64,000 bases of DNA from Methylocystis sp. Sn-Cys (lineage in GTDB: Bacteria > Pseudomonadota > Alphaproteobacteria > Rhizobiales > Beijerinckiaceae). The stretch covers positions 186,001 through 250,000 of the forward strand of contig NZ_JAERVJ010000006.1 of the NCBI RefSeq assembly GCF_016745395.1. The letters run 5' to 3'. Within the stretch, counting starts at the first letter, position 1. The number at the start of each line of letters is the position of its first letter. The notes under the pieces were generated by a model, which ran no database searches, was not told the DNA's origin, and worked only from the letters and a program-made list of their open reading frames with translations. A program made the translations under genes and the position numbers. Shown piece after piece: positions 41,407 to 50,240 of the stretch.

Positions 41407-42048
41407 TTATTTTTCGGACGGAAAAAGCATGAAGCGCTTGCCTTTCAGGCGGTCGGCTTTGTCCGGCCCGAGACCGCGTAAGCTGTACGGTTCTACTTCG
41501 AAGGAGGACAAGGCATAGCGGTCGGTATTGTGCAGGAAACGCCACGATCCTTTCTCCCCGGAGTCTTCACTGGCGCCCCAACGCTCGTCGCTCGTTATTT
41601 CAAGGCTATTCGAATTGATTTTCCCATTCGAAAGTCTGGTCACGACCTCGTATCCGATCGCGCTAGGCTTCTCCGCCAACTCGGATCCGATGTCGTCGGC
41701 CCAGCGAAGTTCATATACAGGCTTTGCGAAGTGCATCAGCCGGTAGCTGGAGAAAGTCCGCCACAGAAGAAACACGCGGGTCCGAGTGGCGGAATACTCG
41801 CAATGGAGATCATAAATGATCGTGGCGACATTGCCGCTCCGCGACGCCACGATTATCCGGTCATCTTTGATAAGGTGCGCGTTATCTGTATCGTCGCATC
41901 CAGCGTCGGTATGTGAAATTAGAAATTTACGCGCGTCTCGCAGCGTCGGAGCATCCGGCGGCAATTCTGCGCTGCAGGCGGAGGTTTGCGCGAAGAGGGC
42001 CAAGGCGCAAAAACGCACGGCGAACCGGGTGAAGATTTTGTGCGTCAT
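41407..42048 (-). CDS. Exported protein (possible lipoprotein) of unknown function
   Basis: A 213-residue protein. ATG 42048 starts a leader with a possible lipobox (FCALALFAQTSACSAEL), in which the Cys of SAC could be lipidated. The mature chain has a beta-rich middle (NVATIIYDLHCEYSATRTRVFLLWRTFSSYRLMHFAKPVYELRW) and ends in DKADRLKGKRFMLFPSEK. One internal disulfide between Cys residues of GCDDTD and LHCEY is plausible. No family is recognised. Confidence 0.65.
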   Translation of the reverse strand: MTHKIFTRFAVRFCALALFAQTSACSAELPPDAPTLRDARKFLISHTDAGCDDTDNAHLIKDDRIIVASRSGNVATIIYDLHCEYSATRTRVFLLWRTFSSYRLMHFAKPVYELRWADDIGSELAEKPSAIGYEVVTRLSNGKINSNSLEITSDERWGASEDSGEKGSWRFLHNTDRYALSSFEVEPYSLRGLGPDKADRLKGKRFMLFPSEK

Positions 42049-42169
42049 GCAAGTTCCGACCATCTCGCCTGCGCTTTTTCGAAATCACTGCAACGAGGCA
42101 GGCGAGAACGCGCATGTTCATTCTTGCTCTCGGCAAGGGGCGGTCGCTGGAGAGCGCTCCGCTCGTGAT

Positions 42170-42940
42170 TCATTTGCCACGCTTGTTGACGCAGTTGCTC
42201 AACCACTTTCGCGCCGTCGAGCCGCTGTGCCACTTGCCGTGGATGACTTCCTGTCCGTGCAGTTCAACCGCATAGTCCTGCATTTCTTCAATCGACCCGA
42301 GCAGCGCCTGTGTGGAGGGGACGGCGAATATGATCATTCCGATCTTCGCGGACCAAGGCAAACTCGCATGAAAAGCACGGACCCTCTGGATTTCCCCGGA
42401 CTGGGTAAGACTGACCGTCTCGGTGCGTATGTCCGCGGTCGGTGGGATCGCCCCGCCGAAATAGGCGAGGAGCGTGCCTTTGGCTTCGCCAACCCAATCC
42501 ATGATCAAGACGCCGCCATTCAACTGGAGGAATGATGCGGTGCATATCTGGCGTGAATCTTTCGGCTGCGAGCGTGAGAATTTCCATACGCCTTGCTTCA
42601 ATTCACGCAAAACAGGATCGTTCTTCAAGAGACGCTCTTCGTTTTCCTGCGCGACTTGTTTTTCCCATTGGAGAAGGGCGCGGAATTCAGCGGCATTGAA
42701 GGGAGGAGGGCCGGAATCGCCGCCACTGCGCGGCGCGGCGCCGTTACCGCCGCCATCGTCGACGTCGTACATGTGGAGGCAACCCGTCCAACCGGCATTT
42801 TCTTGTCCGGGGACCATAGCGCCGCCCGGGATGAATCCTGGCGGGCAGGCGCCTTCGGCGGACGCGCGGTCGCCGCCATGGAACGCAAACGCGAAGAGGG
42901 AAAATAGGACGCCACGCAAAAATCGGAATTGTCTTGTCAT
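42170..42940 (-). CDS. Exported protein of unknown function
   Basis: A 256-residue protein with a signal peptide (RFLRGVLFSLFAFAFHGGDRASAEGA). The mature N-terminus ACPPGFIPGGAMVPGQENAGWTGCLHMYD resembles the opening of the protein at 28912 (CPAGPSPGERMVG...VPMC), a shared module. A helical part (FRALLQWEKQVAQENEERLLKN) leads to a beta-rich C-terminal domain that includes GVWKFSRSQPKDSRQICTASFLQLNGGVLIMDWVGEAKGTLLAYFGG and VSLTQSGEIQRVRAFHASLPWS. No catalytic residues are recognised. Confidence 0.67.
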   Translation of the reverse strand: MTRQFRFLRGVLFSLFAFAFHGGDRASAEGACPPGFIPGGAMVPGQENAGWTGCLHMYDVDDGGGNGAAPRSGGDSGPPPFNAAEFRALLQWEKQVAQENEERLLKNDPVLRELKQGVWKFSRSQPKDSRQICTASFLQLNGGVLIMDWVGEAKGTLLAYFGGAIPPTADIRTETVSLTQSGEIQRVRAFHASLPWSAKIGMIIFAVPSTQALLGSIEEMQDYAVELHGQEVIHGKWHSGSTARKWLSNCVNKRGK

Positions 42941-43234
42941 TTTCGTGCCTGGTCCCTACGCCTCGCGCCATGAGGCGCCTTCCGAAGGCTCTTCGTTGTT
43001 CGGCAAAACCCCCGACCGCATCCGCCTGTCGCGGACCGGACTGCCGCGCCAAGCTAAGGGAGATGACCAAGCTGGCCAAGGCTTACGACGTACCGGTGCT
43101 TGCGAGCGCGTCATTGTGGTATTCTCATGGGCGTGTCCGAACCGACGCCATGACCCAGCGCCACCGCACGGATTCGTTAGGCGTTCGCCAAGGGTCATGG
43201 GCGCCTTCCTTTCAGCGCTCCTGGCGGCGCAAGG

Positions 43235-43430
43235 TCATAGGATCTCGCGTATCGCGCCGACGATCGCCTCCGGCTTCTCGAGCGGAATGGCGCGACCGCT
43301 GTCAACCCACACTTGGCGGGCGCCGGGGTTGAGGCGGAGAATGTCAATTCGCTTTGCATTGCCGTCACGAGCGAGTTCGGCCCGTGGTTGTGGATTTGGG
43401 GAGCAAAGATTGCCGCGCTGGCTTCCACTA
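43235..43430 (-). pseudogene. C-terminal remnant, possibly of an alpha/beta hydrolase
   Basis: On the minus strand the frame reads AELARDGNAKRIDILRLNPGARQVWVDSGRAIPLEKPEAIVGAIREIL and a stop at 43235-43237. The DSGRAIPLEKPEAIVGAIRE pattern looks like the C-terminal end of an alpha/beta hydrolase (catalytic histidine region followed by the last helix), but the catalytic His itself is not present. Nothing of the N-terminal domain is found nearby. Confidence 0.4.
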
Positions 43431-43527
43431 TGAGCTACAGGCCGGCGACCGTCGCCCGGTCAGGGCAATTTGCCAGTAGTCCCCTATCAGCGTCGGGGTT
43501 TTCTTCTATTTATGAGGAGCAAGCGAC

Positions 43528-44210
43528 ATGCTGGCCATTCGGAAAATTCGCTTGGTTGTCGGGCTGGCGATCTGCTGCGGCGAGTTCGTCTTGAATTCCA
43601 TGGCTTGGACGCAGTTCTGCAACCTTTCAATTCCCGACTTATCTTTCGGTTCATTCGACGTTACCGCAAACACCCCTTCGAACGGTTCAACAACAATCTC
43701 GGTAAGATGCACGGCACTGTATCTGTGGCGTTGCGCGTATGCGTCAACGTAGGCCCAGGTTCGCCAGCGGCTTTGAACGCTTCCACCAGATATATGACGT
43801 CTGGCTCCAACAGTCTGACCTACGGATTGTTTTCAGACGCTGGCGCAACCACTACGGTTGGCTCGAACTTCTGGCGCGCCGGTGGCGGGAACCCAATCAT
43901 CATCGCCTTCCCCTTATTTATCGGCACCGTTACCAGAACAGCGACCTTGTATGGACAGATTTACTACGGCCAGTAGACCGCCCCAGCAGGAACATATTCG
44001 ACGAGCTTCGGCACAACGGGCGCCATGATTCAATATGGTCTGTTTTCGTTCGTGAGCTGTAATTTGCTGACGGCGACCCCGCCACCTTTAACGCTTCAGC
44101 CAGCGTTTCAATGAACTGCTCAGCAATCTCAACTTCGGCACGCTGGGCGTGTCGAACGCTGCAATCAACGCCAACACGACCGTTTGACCGGGCTGCGCCA
44201 ATGGTACGCC
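43528..44210 (+). pseudogene. Spore coat U (Csu-type pilin) gene, decayed
   Basis: The first frame has a signal peptide and the pilin start (FCNLSIPDLSFGSFDVTANTPSNGSTTISVRC), then a frameshift near 43700. The next frame continues with VCVNVGPGSPAALNASTRYMTSGSNSLTYGLFSDAGATTTVGSN and LFIGTVTRTATLYGQIYYGQ, then a TAG stop at 43974-43976 followed in frame by TAPAGTYSTSF. A second SCPU domain (NLNFGTLGVSNAAINANTTV, GCANGTPQTLSGCGAD) is broken by another shift and a TGA. Two SCPU domains in a row are typical of a tip subunit of archaic chaperone-usher pili. Confidence 0.72.
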
Positions 44211-44594
44211 CCAGACTTTATCGGGATGCGGCGCGGACATAGCCGTCCGATCAACTGCTGCTTCCCATGGCGCTTGGCGCGCGCGGCGATTTCATCACAT
44301 GCGAGCCGTCGTCGCATATGCGGACGAATATAGCGGTCATTCGGGCATTTCTAGGTGAGAGAATTGCGCTCACAGAACTGGGGATGACGAGTGGCTGGCG
44401 CAGATTCGATAGGGCGCGAAAGCACCGATCCGTTTCACGGCAACGAACGAATTAACCTTTCGTCTCACGCTTGGCGCCGTATCGAATTCTGGCGCTTCTG
44501 GATCGTCGCCCCAGCGCGCCGCGTCGACGCTTTAGTCCGGCTCAGAGCACGCGAGCGCACCTGCCTCCCCTCCCGACGTCGCCCTTACACTGGC
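44211..44594. other. No supported gene
   Basis: About 380 bp between the pilin remnant and the outer-membrane protein. The frames present here show no family or ribosome site. No repeat or hairpin stands out. Confidence 0.4.
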
Positions 44595-45734
44595 TCAGAT
44601 GCGAAGACGGAATGAGAAACCCGCCTGCCAATTCTTCTTGATCTGCGGACCGTTGAGATTTTGATAGACTGGCAGTCCGGCTTCGAAAGCGATCGATGCC
44701 GCGTCGTATCCCACGAGTTTGCCATTCAACACGCCGCCGCCGAACAGCTCCACGCGCTGACCGCCATAGAAGGCCGGGTTGGTCGGCACGGCGCGGCCCG
44801 TAATTTCGGGGTCGAAACCCGAAATCTGGGATTGGGTGGCGCCGTTTACGCGGAACGTAGCCGTGACGCTCGGGATCGGCGTGTAACCCACCCAGCCGTT
44901 GTATTCATGCAGATCGCCAAAGCGCCAATTTTGTGAATTTCTGGCGAGCGGCAAGCGTGCGCGATAGGACAGCCCCCAGGACCACTTATCGATATTGCCT
45001 GCGTAAACGACGCCCGGCATAATATCGAACGTGCCGCTGCCCGGCTGCATGCCGTAGAAGGCGCGAATGTTCGGCACGGTTCCGTCGGCCTGCAAGAGAT
45101 CGAAGCGCGCGGTGTTGAAGCTGAAGGGATAGGCGAAACCGAGATTGACCTGCACGCGATGCACCGGGTCCTGGTAGACTTTGTAGATCGCGCTGGTGGT
45201 GAAATCTGAAAGTCCAAACGTATCGGGGTAACTTCTGCCGAGCGGCGTGATCCCGGAAGGGCCCTTGAAGGTCAGGGCTTCGAGCCGCTTCTCGGCTATC
45301 GACGCGGTGATGACGACGGCGAGATCGTCGGTGAGACCATAGGAGATCACGCCCGTCTGCGCTGCCAGCGCAATGTTCTGAGGGACGAGGCGCAGCTTTT
45401 TCGTCGGATCGACCCACCAGGGGGTGTTGGCGACGATATATTGTGAGCTGACGCTCTGCGTGCCGATCAGTTGGCCGGAGAGATTCGCCCAAATCGGCGC
45501 GATCGCCAGGACGAACCTGCCTTTCGCCGGCATATCGGCGCCGAACACGCCCATCGGCGCCGGAGGTCGCGGCGCTGAAGTGGCGGGTGCTGCGGTCGCA
45601 CTTTTCTGCTCGATGCTTTTGCGCGGTTCTGCCGCCAAGGCGTTTGTTACGCAAAGTGATGCTGCGGAGAGGGCGAGCAGTAGGCTCCGCAGTCGCCAAA
45701 CGGCTTTCGCGGGCGCTTCTACACGAACAGTCAT
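44595..45734 (-). CDS. Outer-membrane channel of the phenol MetA-pathway transporter type
   Basis: A 379-residue protein with a signal peptide (LRSLLLALSAASLCVTNALAAE). After a Pro-rich linker, the mature chain has alternating hydrophobic strands typical of an outer-membrane beta barrel: GRFVLAIAPIWANLSGQLIG, TGVISYGLTDDLAVVITASIAEKR, VHRVQVNLGFAYPFSF, FDIMPGVVYAGNIDKWSWGLSYRARLPLAR and AGFSFRLRI at the end. This matches the 'MetA-pathway of phenol degradation' transporter family (PF13557). It is next to a TetR regulator and an ABC uptake operon, so it may be the outer-membrane entry for the same substrate. Start at ATG 45734. Confidence 0.8.
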   Translation of the reverse strand: MTVRVEAPAKAVWRLRSLLLALSAASLCVTNALAAEPRKSIEQKSATAAPATSAPRPPAPMGVFGADMPAKGRFVLAIAPIWANLSGQLIGTQSVSSQYIVANTPWWVDPTKKLRLVPQNIALAAQTGVISYGLTDDLAVVITASIAEKRLEALTFKGPSGITPLGRSYPDTFGLSDFTTSAIYKVYQDPVHRVQVNLGFAYPFSFNTARFDLLQADGTVPNIRAFYGMQPGSGTFDIMPGVVYAGNIDKWSWGLSYRARLPLARNSQNWRFGDLHEYNGWVGYTPIPSVTATFRVNGATQSQISGFDPEITGRAVPTNPAFYGGQRVELFGGGVLNGKLVGYDAASIAFEAGLPVYQNLNGPQIKKNWQAGFSFRLRI

Positions 45735-45956
45735 TCCAACCTCGTATCCATGTTTACCGAAAGACGACGCTCGGGAGCCCGCTCACGCCGAACAAGCGTT
45801 GAAGGGCCGAACACGGACCACTCTGCATTTACTCTATAAGTTTTATCAAGATTATCGCGCCGAGAGCGGCCTAGCTTCGATCCTGGCGAAATATCAATAG
45901 TCTGTGGTTCTGGGCGAATCGTTATTAGACGGTTTCGTATAGAAATAATTCCAAGC

Positions 45957-46682
45957 TTAAGTCTCTTGCGTTGCGATCGTTGCACGAATGCAACGCTCGT
46001 CGGCAGCGTGTTTGCGCAAGCGCTCACCCTCCGGTAGCAAAGCGGCGGCGATCTTTTTCGCCTCCATCGCCGGCGCTGAGGTTTTTTTGATGGCGGCCTT
46101 CACAATCGCGCCGTCCATCAGAAGATCGAACTGCTGCGTGAGCAACTCGACGTCCTCGACGCCCGCCGCTGCGACGAGCGCGCGCAACTGCTCTAACACG
46201 TGGCTCTTGTGATTGCGTATGATCTCAGCGAGCTTCTCGTCCGTATTACGGCTCTCCATCGCCGCGTTCATGAGCGCGCAACCAAGATAATCGTCGCGCC
46301 GAAACCACTCTTCCATAATGTCGAAGAAAGCGAGCAGCTTCTCGCGCGGAGCGCCCCGCGTCTCCGCAAGTCTCGTAAAGAACCAAGCGCGCCAGACGCT
46401 TGCTTCATGGGCGAGCGCCGCGTGGATCAACGCGTCCTTCGAGCCGTAGCGATTGTACAGCGTCATGCGCGCAACGCCCGAGGCGTCGATGATCTCGTCG
46501 ACGCTTGTCGCGGCGATTCCCTTTCGGCAGCAGAGCCCAATCGCGGCCTCGAGCAGCCGCTTGTTCGCCTTCGCTTTCGCGACTGGCGCGGACTTCCCGC
46601 CTGATCGAGCGCGGACATCGCGCTTTGCCGCTGTGGGCGACACCCGGCTCGTGAGTTTGCGCGAAGATCGTCTGTTTTCCAT
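45957..46682 (-). CDS. TetR/AcrR-type regulator
   Basis: A 241-residue protein. ATG 46682 was chosen; TTG 46715 is in frame. A basic N-terminal tail of about 40 residues precedes a TetR helix-turn-helix (RLLEAAIGLCCRKGIAATSVDEIIDASGVARMTLYNRYGSKDALI). The C-terminal ligand domain has DYLGCALMNAAMESR, as in the TetR_C_6 type. It is divergent from the ABC operon that starts at 46830, with about 150 bp between, and follows the outer-membrane gene, so it probably controls this uptake locus. Confidence 0.87.
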   Translation of the reverse strand: MENRRSSRKLTSRVSPTAAKRDVRARSGGKSAPVAKAKANKRLLEAAIGLCCRKGIAATSVDEIIDASGVARMTLYNRYGSKDALIHAALAHEASVWRAWFFTRLAETRGAPREKLLAFFDIMEEWFRRDDYLGCALMNAAMESRNTDEKLAEIIRNHKSHVLEQLRALVAAAGVEDVELLTQQFDLLMDGAIVKAAIKKTSAPAMEAKKIAAALLPEGERLRKHAADERCIRATIATQET

Positions 46683-46829
46683 TTTTTCTAGATCATCCGT
46701 TCTAACTTGGCGCAAGTCGTGTGCCTCATGCCATTTAATTTCAGCCTATTGCATCACATTTCGATGCAACAAACAATAGAATTGATATTCTTTATAAATT
46801 TTGTAGTCTATCTGCGAAAGGAGCCGCTC

Positions 46830-47588
46830 GTGATCCCTCTTCCGCTCATCGACGTCAGACGCGTCACCCACCGCTATGGCTACCATCGCGCGCCGGTCCT
46901 TGCCGACCTCAGCCTGCGGGTGGCGCAAGGCGAACGGCTTGCCGTCATTGGCCGCAGCGGCTGCGGAAAGTCCACACTGCTGCAGATCATGGCGGGCCTC
47001 GCGCATCCAACGAGCGGGGAGATTCGGCTCGCCGAGCGGCGCTACGCCACGCGGCCCATCCGCCGCACGCTGATGTTCCAGCGCCCTCTCCTCTTTCCCT
47101 GGCTCGACGTCGCGGGCAACGTCGCTCTTGCGCTACGCTTCGATGGAAGAGCCCGCGAGGCGCCGGGCCGCGTCGAGGCGTTGCTCACGCAGGTGGGCCT
47201 TGCAGAACACGCGAACACGAATGTGCGCGAACTCTCCGGCGGACAGCAGCAGCGCGTGGCGCTCGCGCGCTCGCTCGCGATCGACCCCGATGTTCTTCTG
47301 CTCGATGAGCCTTTTTCCGCTCTCGATCCATTGACGCGCAGCGATCTGCGCCGCCAGTTGCGCGAGACGCAAGTCGCATTCGGCTTCGCCATGACTCTCG
47401 TCACGCACGACGTCGACGACGTTCTCGATCTGGCCACGCGCGTCGTGGCGATGTCGGCGGATCCCGGGCGCATCGTCGCCGAATTCGACATCCCACCCGA
47501 CATGGACGCCGAAGCGCGCGCCACCCTCCGTGCGCAGCTTATCAACGCGTTGGAACCCGCCACCTTTCCCTTAGCGCTCAGCGCCTGA
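46830..47588 (+). CDS. ABC transporter ATP-binding protein (NrtD/SsuB/TauB type)
   Basis: A 252-residue ATPase. Start GTG 46830 has AAAGGAG in front; the open frame to 46707 has no support. Walker A is GRSGCGKST, the signature motif LSGGQQQRVALARS, and Walker B VLLLDEPFSAL. The D-loop and His-switch (THDVDDVLDLA) are normal. It belongs to the aliphatic sulfonate/nitrate/taurine group (PF00005, NitT/TauT). It works with the binding protein 18 bp downstream and the permease at 48833 to import an unknown anionic or sulfur-containing substrate. Confidence 0.93.
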   Translation: MIPLPLIDVRRVTHRYGYHRAPVLADLSLRVAQGERLAVIGRSGCGKSTLLQIMAGLAHPTSGEIRLAERRYATRPIRRTLMFQRPLLFPWLDVAGNVALALRFDGRAREAPGRVEALLTQVGLAEHANTNVRELSGGQQQRVALARSLAIDPDVLLLDEPFSALDPLTRSDLRRQLRETQVAFGFAMTLVTHDVDDVLDLATRVVAMSADPGRIVAEFDIPPDMDAEARATLRAQLINALEPATFPLALSA

Positions 47589-47606
47589 CGAAAGACGAAA
47601 CACGAT

Positions 47607-48836
47607 ATGTGCCAATCCTGCGATCAGTATGATCTCAACTACGCTGCCGGAGCTGGCGTGTCGCGCCGTCATGTGCTCGATCGCCTCGCCATGGGCGGTC
47701 TTGCGGCGCTACTGGCGGGCCTGCCAAAAACAACGCGTGCGGCCGAAAGCGACGACGACACGCTGCGCATCGGCTATCTGCCGATCACGGACGCGACGCC
47801 GCTGCTTGTCGCCCACGCCAAGGGCTATTTCGAAGAGGAAGGACTCAAGGTCGCCAAGCCGGAGCTCATTCGCGGCTGGGCGCCTCTTATCGAAGGTTTC
47901 ACCGCGGGACGCTTCAACCTCGTGCATCTTCTCAAGCCGACCGCGCTCTGGCTGCGCTACGGCAGCCATGTACCCGTGAAGGTTGTGGCCTGGGCGCACA
48001 CAAACGGCTCAGCGCTTGTCGTGCAGGGCGACGGCGGGGTGCAGAGCTTTACAGATCTCGCCGGTAAGCAGCTCGCTGTGCCGTTCTGGTATTCAATGCA
48101 CAATATCGTGCTGCAATATGCCCTACGCAAAAGCGGCCTCACGCCTGTCATAAAGCCCCAGAGCGCGGCGCTCGGCGCCAAGGAAGTCAATCTTCAGATC
48201 CTGCAGCCGCCGGACATGCCGCCAGCGCTCGCCGCCAAGAAGATCGACGGCTATATTGTCGCCGAGCCTTTCGACGCGTTGGGCGAACTCAACGCTGGCG
48301 GGCGCGTGCTGCGCTTTACCGGCGACATTTGGAAAAACCACCCATGTTGCGTCGTCGCCATGTTGCAGCCGCTGATAGAGAAGCGGCCGGAATGGGCGCA
48401 GAAGACCGTTAACGCCATCGTGCGAGCGGAAATCTACGCCTCGCAGAACAAGGAAGAGGTGGCCCAGCTCCTCTCGCGCGACGGCGCCGGCTATCTGCCG
48501 CCGCCGGCGAAAGTCGTAACGCGCGCCGTGACCGCCTATGCGCAGGAGCCCGCCTACAAGGAGGTTATCCGACATCGCGATTGGGGCAACGGTCGGATCG
48601 ATTTCCAGCCCTGGCCATATCCTTCTGCGACGCGCCTGATCGTCCAGCAGCTAAAGGAAGCAAAAATCGAAGGCGAACGAGCCTTCCTGGATAAGCTCGA
48701 CCCGGATTTCGTCGCCAAGGACCTCGTCGATTACGCCCTCGTCAAAAAGGCGCTGGAGCGTTACCCGGATTGGAAGCGCGACCGGAGTGTCTCGAGCGGC
48801 GACCCCTTCAGCCGGAAGGAGGTTCTCGCGCTATGA
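47607..48836 (+). CDS. ABC transporter substrate-binding protein, Tat-exported
   Basis: A 409-residue protein with a Tat-type leader (SRRHVLDRLAMGGLAALLAGLPKTTRAAES). The mature part is an NMT1/THI5-like or NitT/TauT periplasmic-binding fold: RIGYLPITDATPLLVAHAKGYFEEEGLKV, GRFNLVHLLKPTALWLRYG and DGYIVAEPFDALGELNAGGRVLRF. Tat export suggests folding, and possibly cofactor capture, in the cytoplasm. The C-terminus overlaps the permease start by 4 bp. The substrate is unknown; the N-terminal CQSCDQYDL has two Cys before the leader core. Confidence 0.9.
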   Translation: MCQSCDQYDLNYAAGAGVSRRHVLDRLAMGGLAALLAGLPKTTRAAESDDDTLRIGYLPITDATPLLVAHAKGYFEEEGLKVAKPELIRGWAPLIEGFTAGRFNLVHLLKPTALWLRYGSHVPVKVVAWAHTNGSALVVQGDGGVQSFTDLAGKQLAVPFWYSMHNIVLQYALRKSGLTPVIKPQSAALGAKEVNLQILQPPDMPPALAAKKIDGYIVAEPFDALGELNAGGRVLRFTGDIWKNHPCCVVAMLQPLIEKRPEWAQKTVNAIVRAEIYASQNKEEVAQLLSRDGAGYLPPPAKVVTRAVTAYAQEPAYKEVIRHRDWGNGRIDFQPWPYPSATRLIVQQLKEAKIEGERAFLDKLDPDFVAKDLVDYALVKKALERYPDWKRDRSVSSGDPFSRKEVLAL

Positions 48837-49663
48837 GCGCCGTGGCCGTGAGCTTCCTCGAAAGGCCGCGCGACTTGCGGCGCCGGCGCGCCATCGGCGC
48901 GCGTTTAGCGCGAGTGCTCGTCGAACTGAGCGGACTCGCGCTTCTTTTGGGCCTGTGGGCGCTCGGAGGTTGGCTGATCGCGCGCAATCCATCGACCGCA
49001 GCTTTCGCCGGCTTCGCGCCGGCGCCCGCCCTGAGCCGTCTTTACGACATGCTGCGCGACGGCTCCGCGTTGGCCGCCGCGGTTCCGAGCCTTGGGCGCA
49101 TCGCGTTTGGTCTCCTGATCGCCTTTGCGGCAGGAGCGCCGGTCGGCGTGATCGTGGGCAGCAGCGCGCTCTTTCGCAGGGCGACGCATCTCCCTTTCCA
49201 GCTTTTGCGCATGGTAAGCCCGCTCGCCTGGATGCCGATCGCCATTCTCGCCTTTTCGACTTGGAACGCGGCAATCGTATTCCTCATCTTCGCGTCCTCA
49301 GTCTGGCCGATCATTTTCTCGACCGCGCATGGCCTGCGCAAGCTCGACCCCGATTGGTTCCGCCTCGCGCATAATCTTGGCGCGGGCAGATGGCAAATCC
49401 TACGCGCCGTCATCGTTCCGGCGGTGGCGCAGGATGTGCTCACCGGTCTGCGACTCGCGCTCGGCGTCGCCTGGATCGTGCTTGTTCCCGCCGAATATCT
49501 TGGCGTGACGAGCGGGCTTGGCTACGCGATCAACGATGCGCGCGACACCCTTGAATACGATCGCCTCGCGGCGACGGTCGTCCTGATCGGCCTCATTGGC
49601 TTCTTGCTTGACGCGCTCCTGCTTGCCGCCATCGCCCGCGTCTCCTGGACCACCCACGACTGA
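48833..49663 (+). CDS. ABC transporter permease (NrtB/SsuC type)
   Basis: A 276-residue inner-membrane protein with six hydrophobic segments, typical of the binding-protein-dependent permease family. The EAA-like loop lies in AHNLGAGRWQILRAVIVPAVAQDVLTGLRLALGVAW, which contacts the ATPase. ATG 48833 overlaps the stop of the binding-protein gene (ATGA). It should form the membrane channel with the ATPase at 46830 and the binding protein at 47607. The OsmC-like gene follows after 25 bp. Confidence 0.92.
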   Translation: MSAVAVSFLERPRDLRRRRAIGARLARVLVELSGLALLLGLWALGGWLIARNPSTAAFAGFAPAPALSRLYDMLRDGSALAAAVPSLGRIAFGLLIAFAAGAPVGVIVGSSALFRRATHLPFQLLRMVSPLAWMPIAILAFSTWNAAIVFLIFASSVWPIIFSTAHGLRKLDPDWFRLAHNLGAGRWQILRAVIVPAVAQDVLTGLRLALGVAWIVLVPAEYLGVTSGLGYAINDARDTLEYDRLAATVVLIGLIGFLLDALLLAAIARVSWTTHD

Positions 49664-49688
49664 CACGAACAAAAGGATCGCTTTCTAC

Positions 49689-50240
49689 ATGAGCAACGAC
49701 GCCCCCGTTCTCATTTCCTGCCTGGCGCCGATCAGCAAGGATGGGCTCGACGCCCTCATCGCGGCCGGCAAGGCCAATCCCGCGGCCATCAAGACGGTCA
49801 AATGCCGCACTGTCGCCGAAGGCCGTTTCCGCCATCTGAATTTCATTCGAGATCTCCCGCCGCACATCGTCGACGAACCGCCCGTCCTTCTGGGCGACGA
49901 CACTGCCCCCAACCCCTCGGAAGCGTTGCTCGCCGCGCTCGGCTCTTGTCTCGCCGTGGGCATTCACGCCAACGCCGTCGCCAATGGCGTCGTGGTGCGC
50001 TCCCTTGCGCTCGATCTTGAAGCCGATATCAACATCACTTCGGTGTGGGGAACGGGCGACACTACGCCCAAGCCCGTCGGCTTCGACGTAATCCGCGTAG
50101 CAGTTTCCTTTGACGCAGACGCTCCAAAGGAAACGCTCGACGCCCTGATAGCTCACGCACAGAAATGGTCGCCGGTCGCAAACACCATCTCCAAGCCTGT
50201 AGCCCTCTCGGTCACGCGAACGGAAAAGGCCGAGTCATGA
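49689..50240 (+). CDS. OsmC-like protein lacking the second catalytic cysteine
   Basis: A 183-residue OsmC-fold protein. One family Cys is present (Cys87, in AALGSCLAVG), but at the second position the sequence has KWSPVANTI (Ser161) in place of the usual CPV motif. Loss of one of the two Cys should abolish classic hydroperoxide reduction. There is also an N-terminal extension of about 40 residues containing Cys11 and Cys39, which could act instead. ATG 49689 is used. It overlaps the next gene by 4 bp and belongs to the ABC operon. A thiol or sulfur-transfer role is inferred. Confidence 0.85.
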   Translation: MSNDAPVLISCLAPISKDGLDALIAAGKANPAAIKTVKCRTVAEGRFRHLNFIRDLPPHIVDEPPVLLGDDTAPNPSEALLAALGSCLAVGIHANAVANGVVVRSLALDLEADINITSVWGTGDTTPKPVGFDVIRVAVSFDADAPKETLDALIAHAQKWSPVANTISKPVALSVTRTEKAES

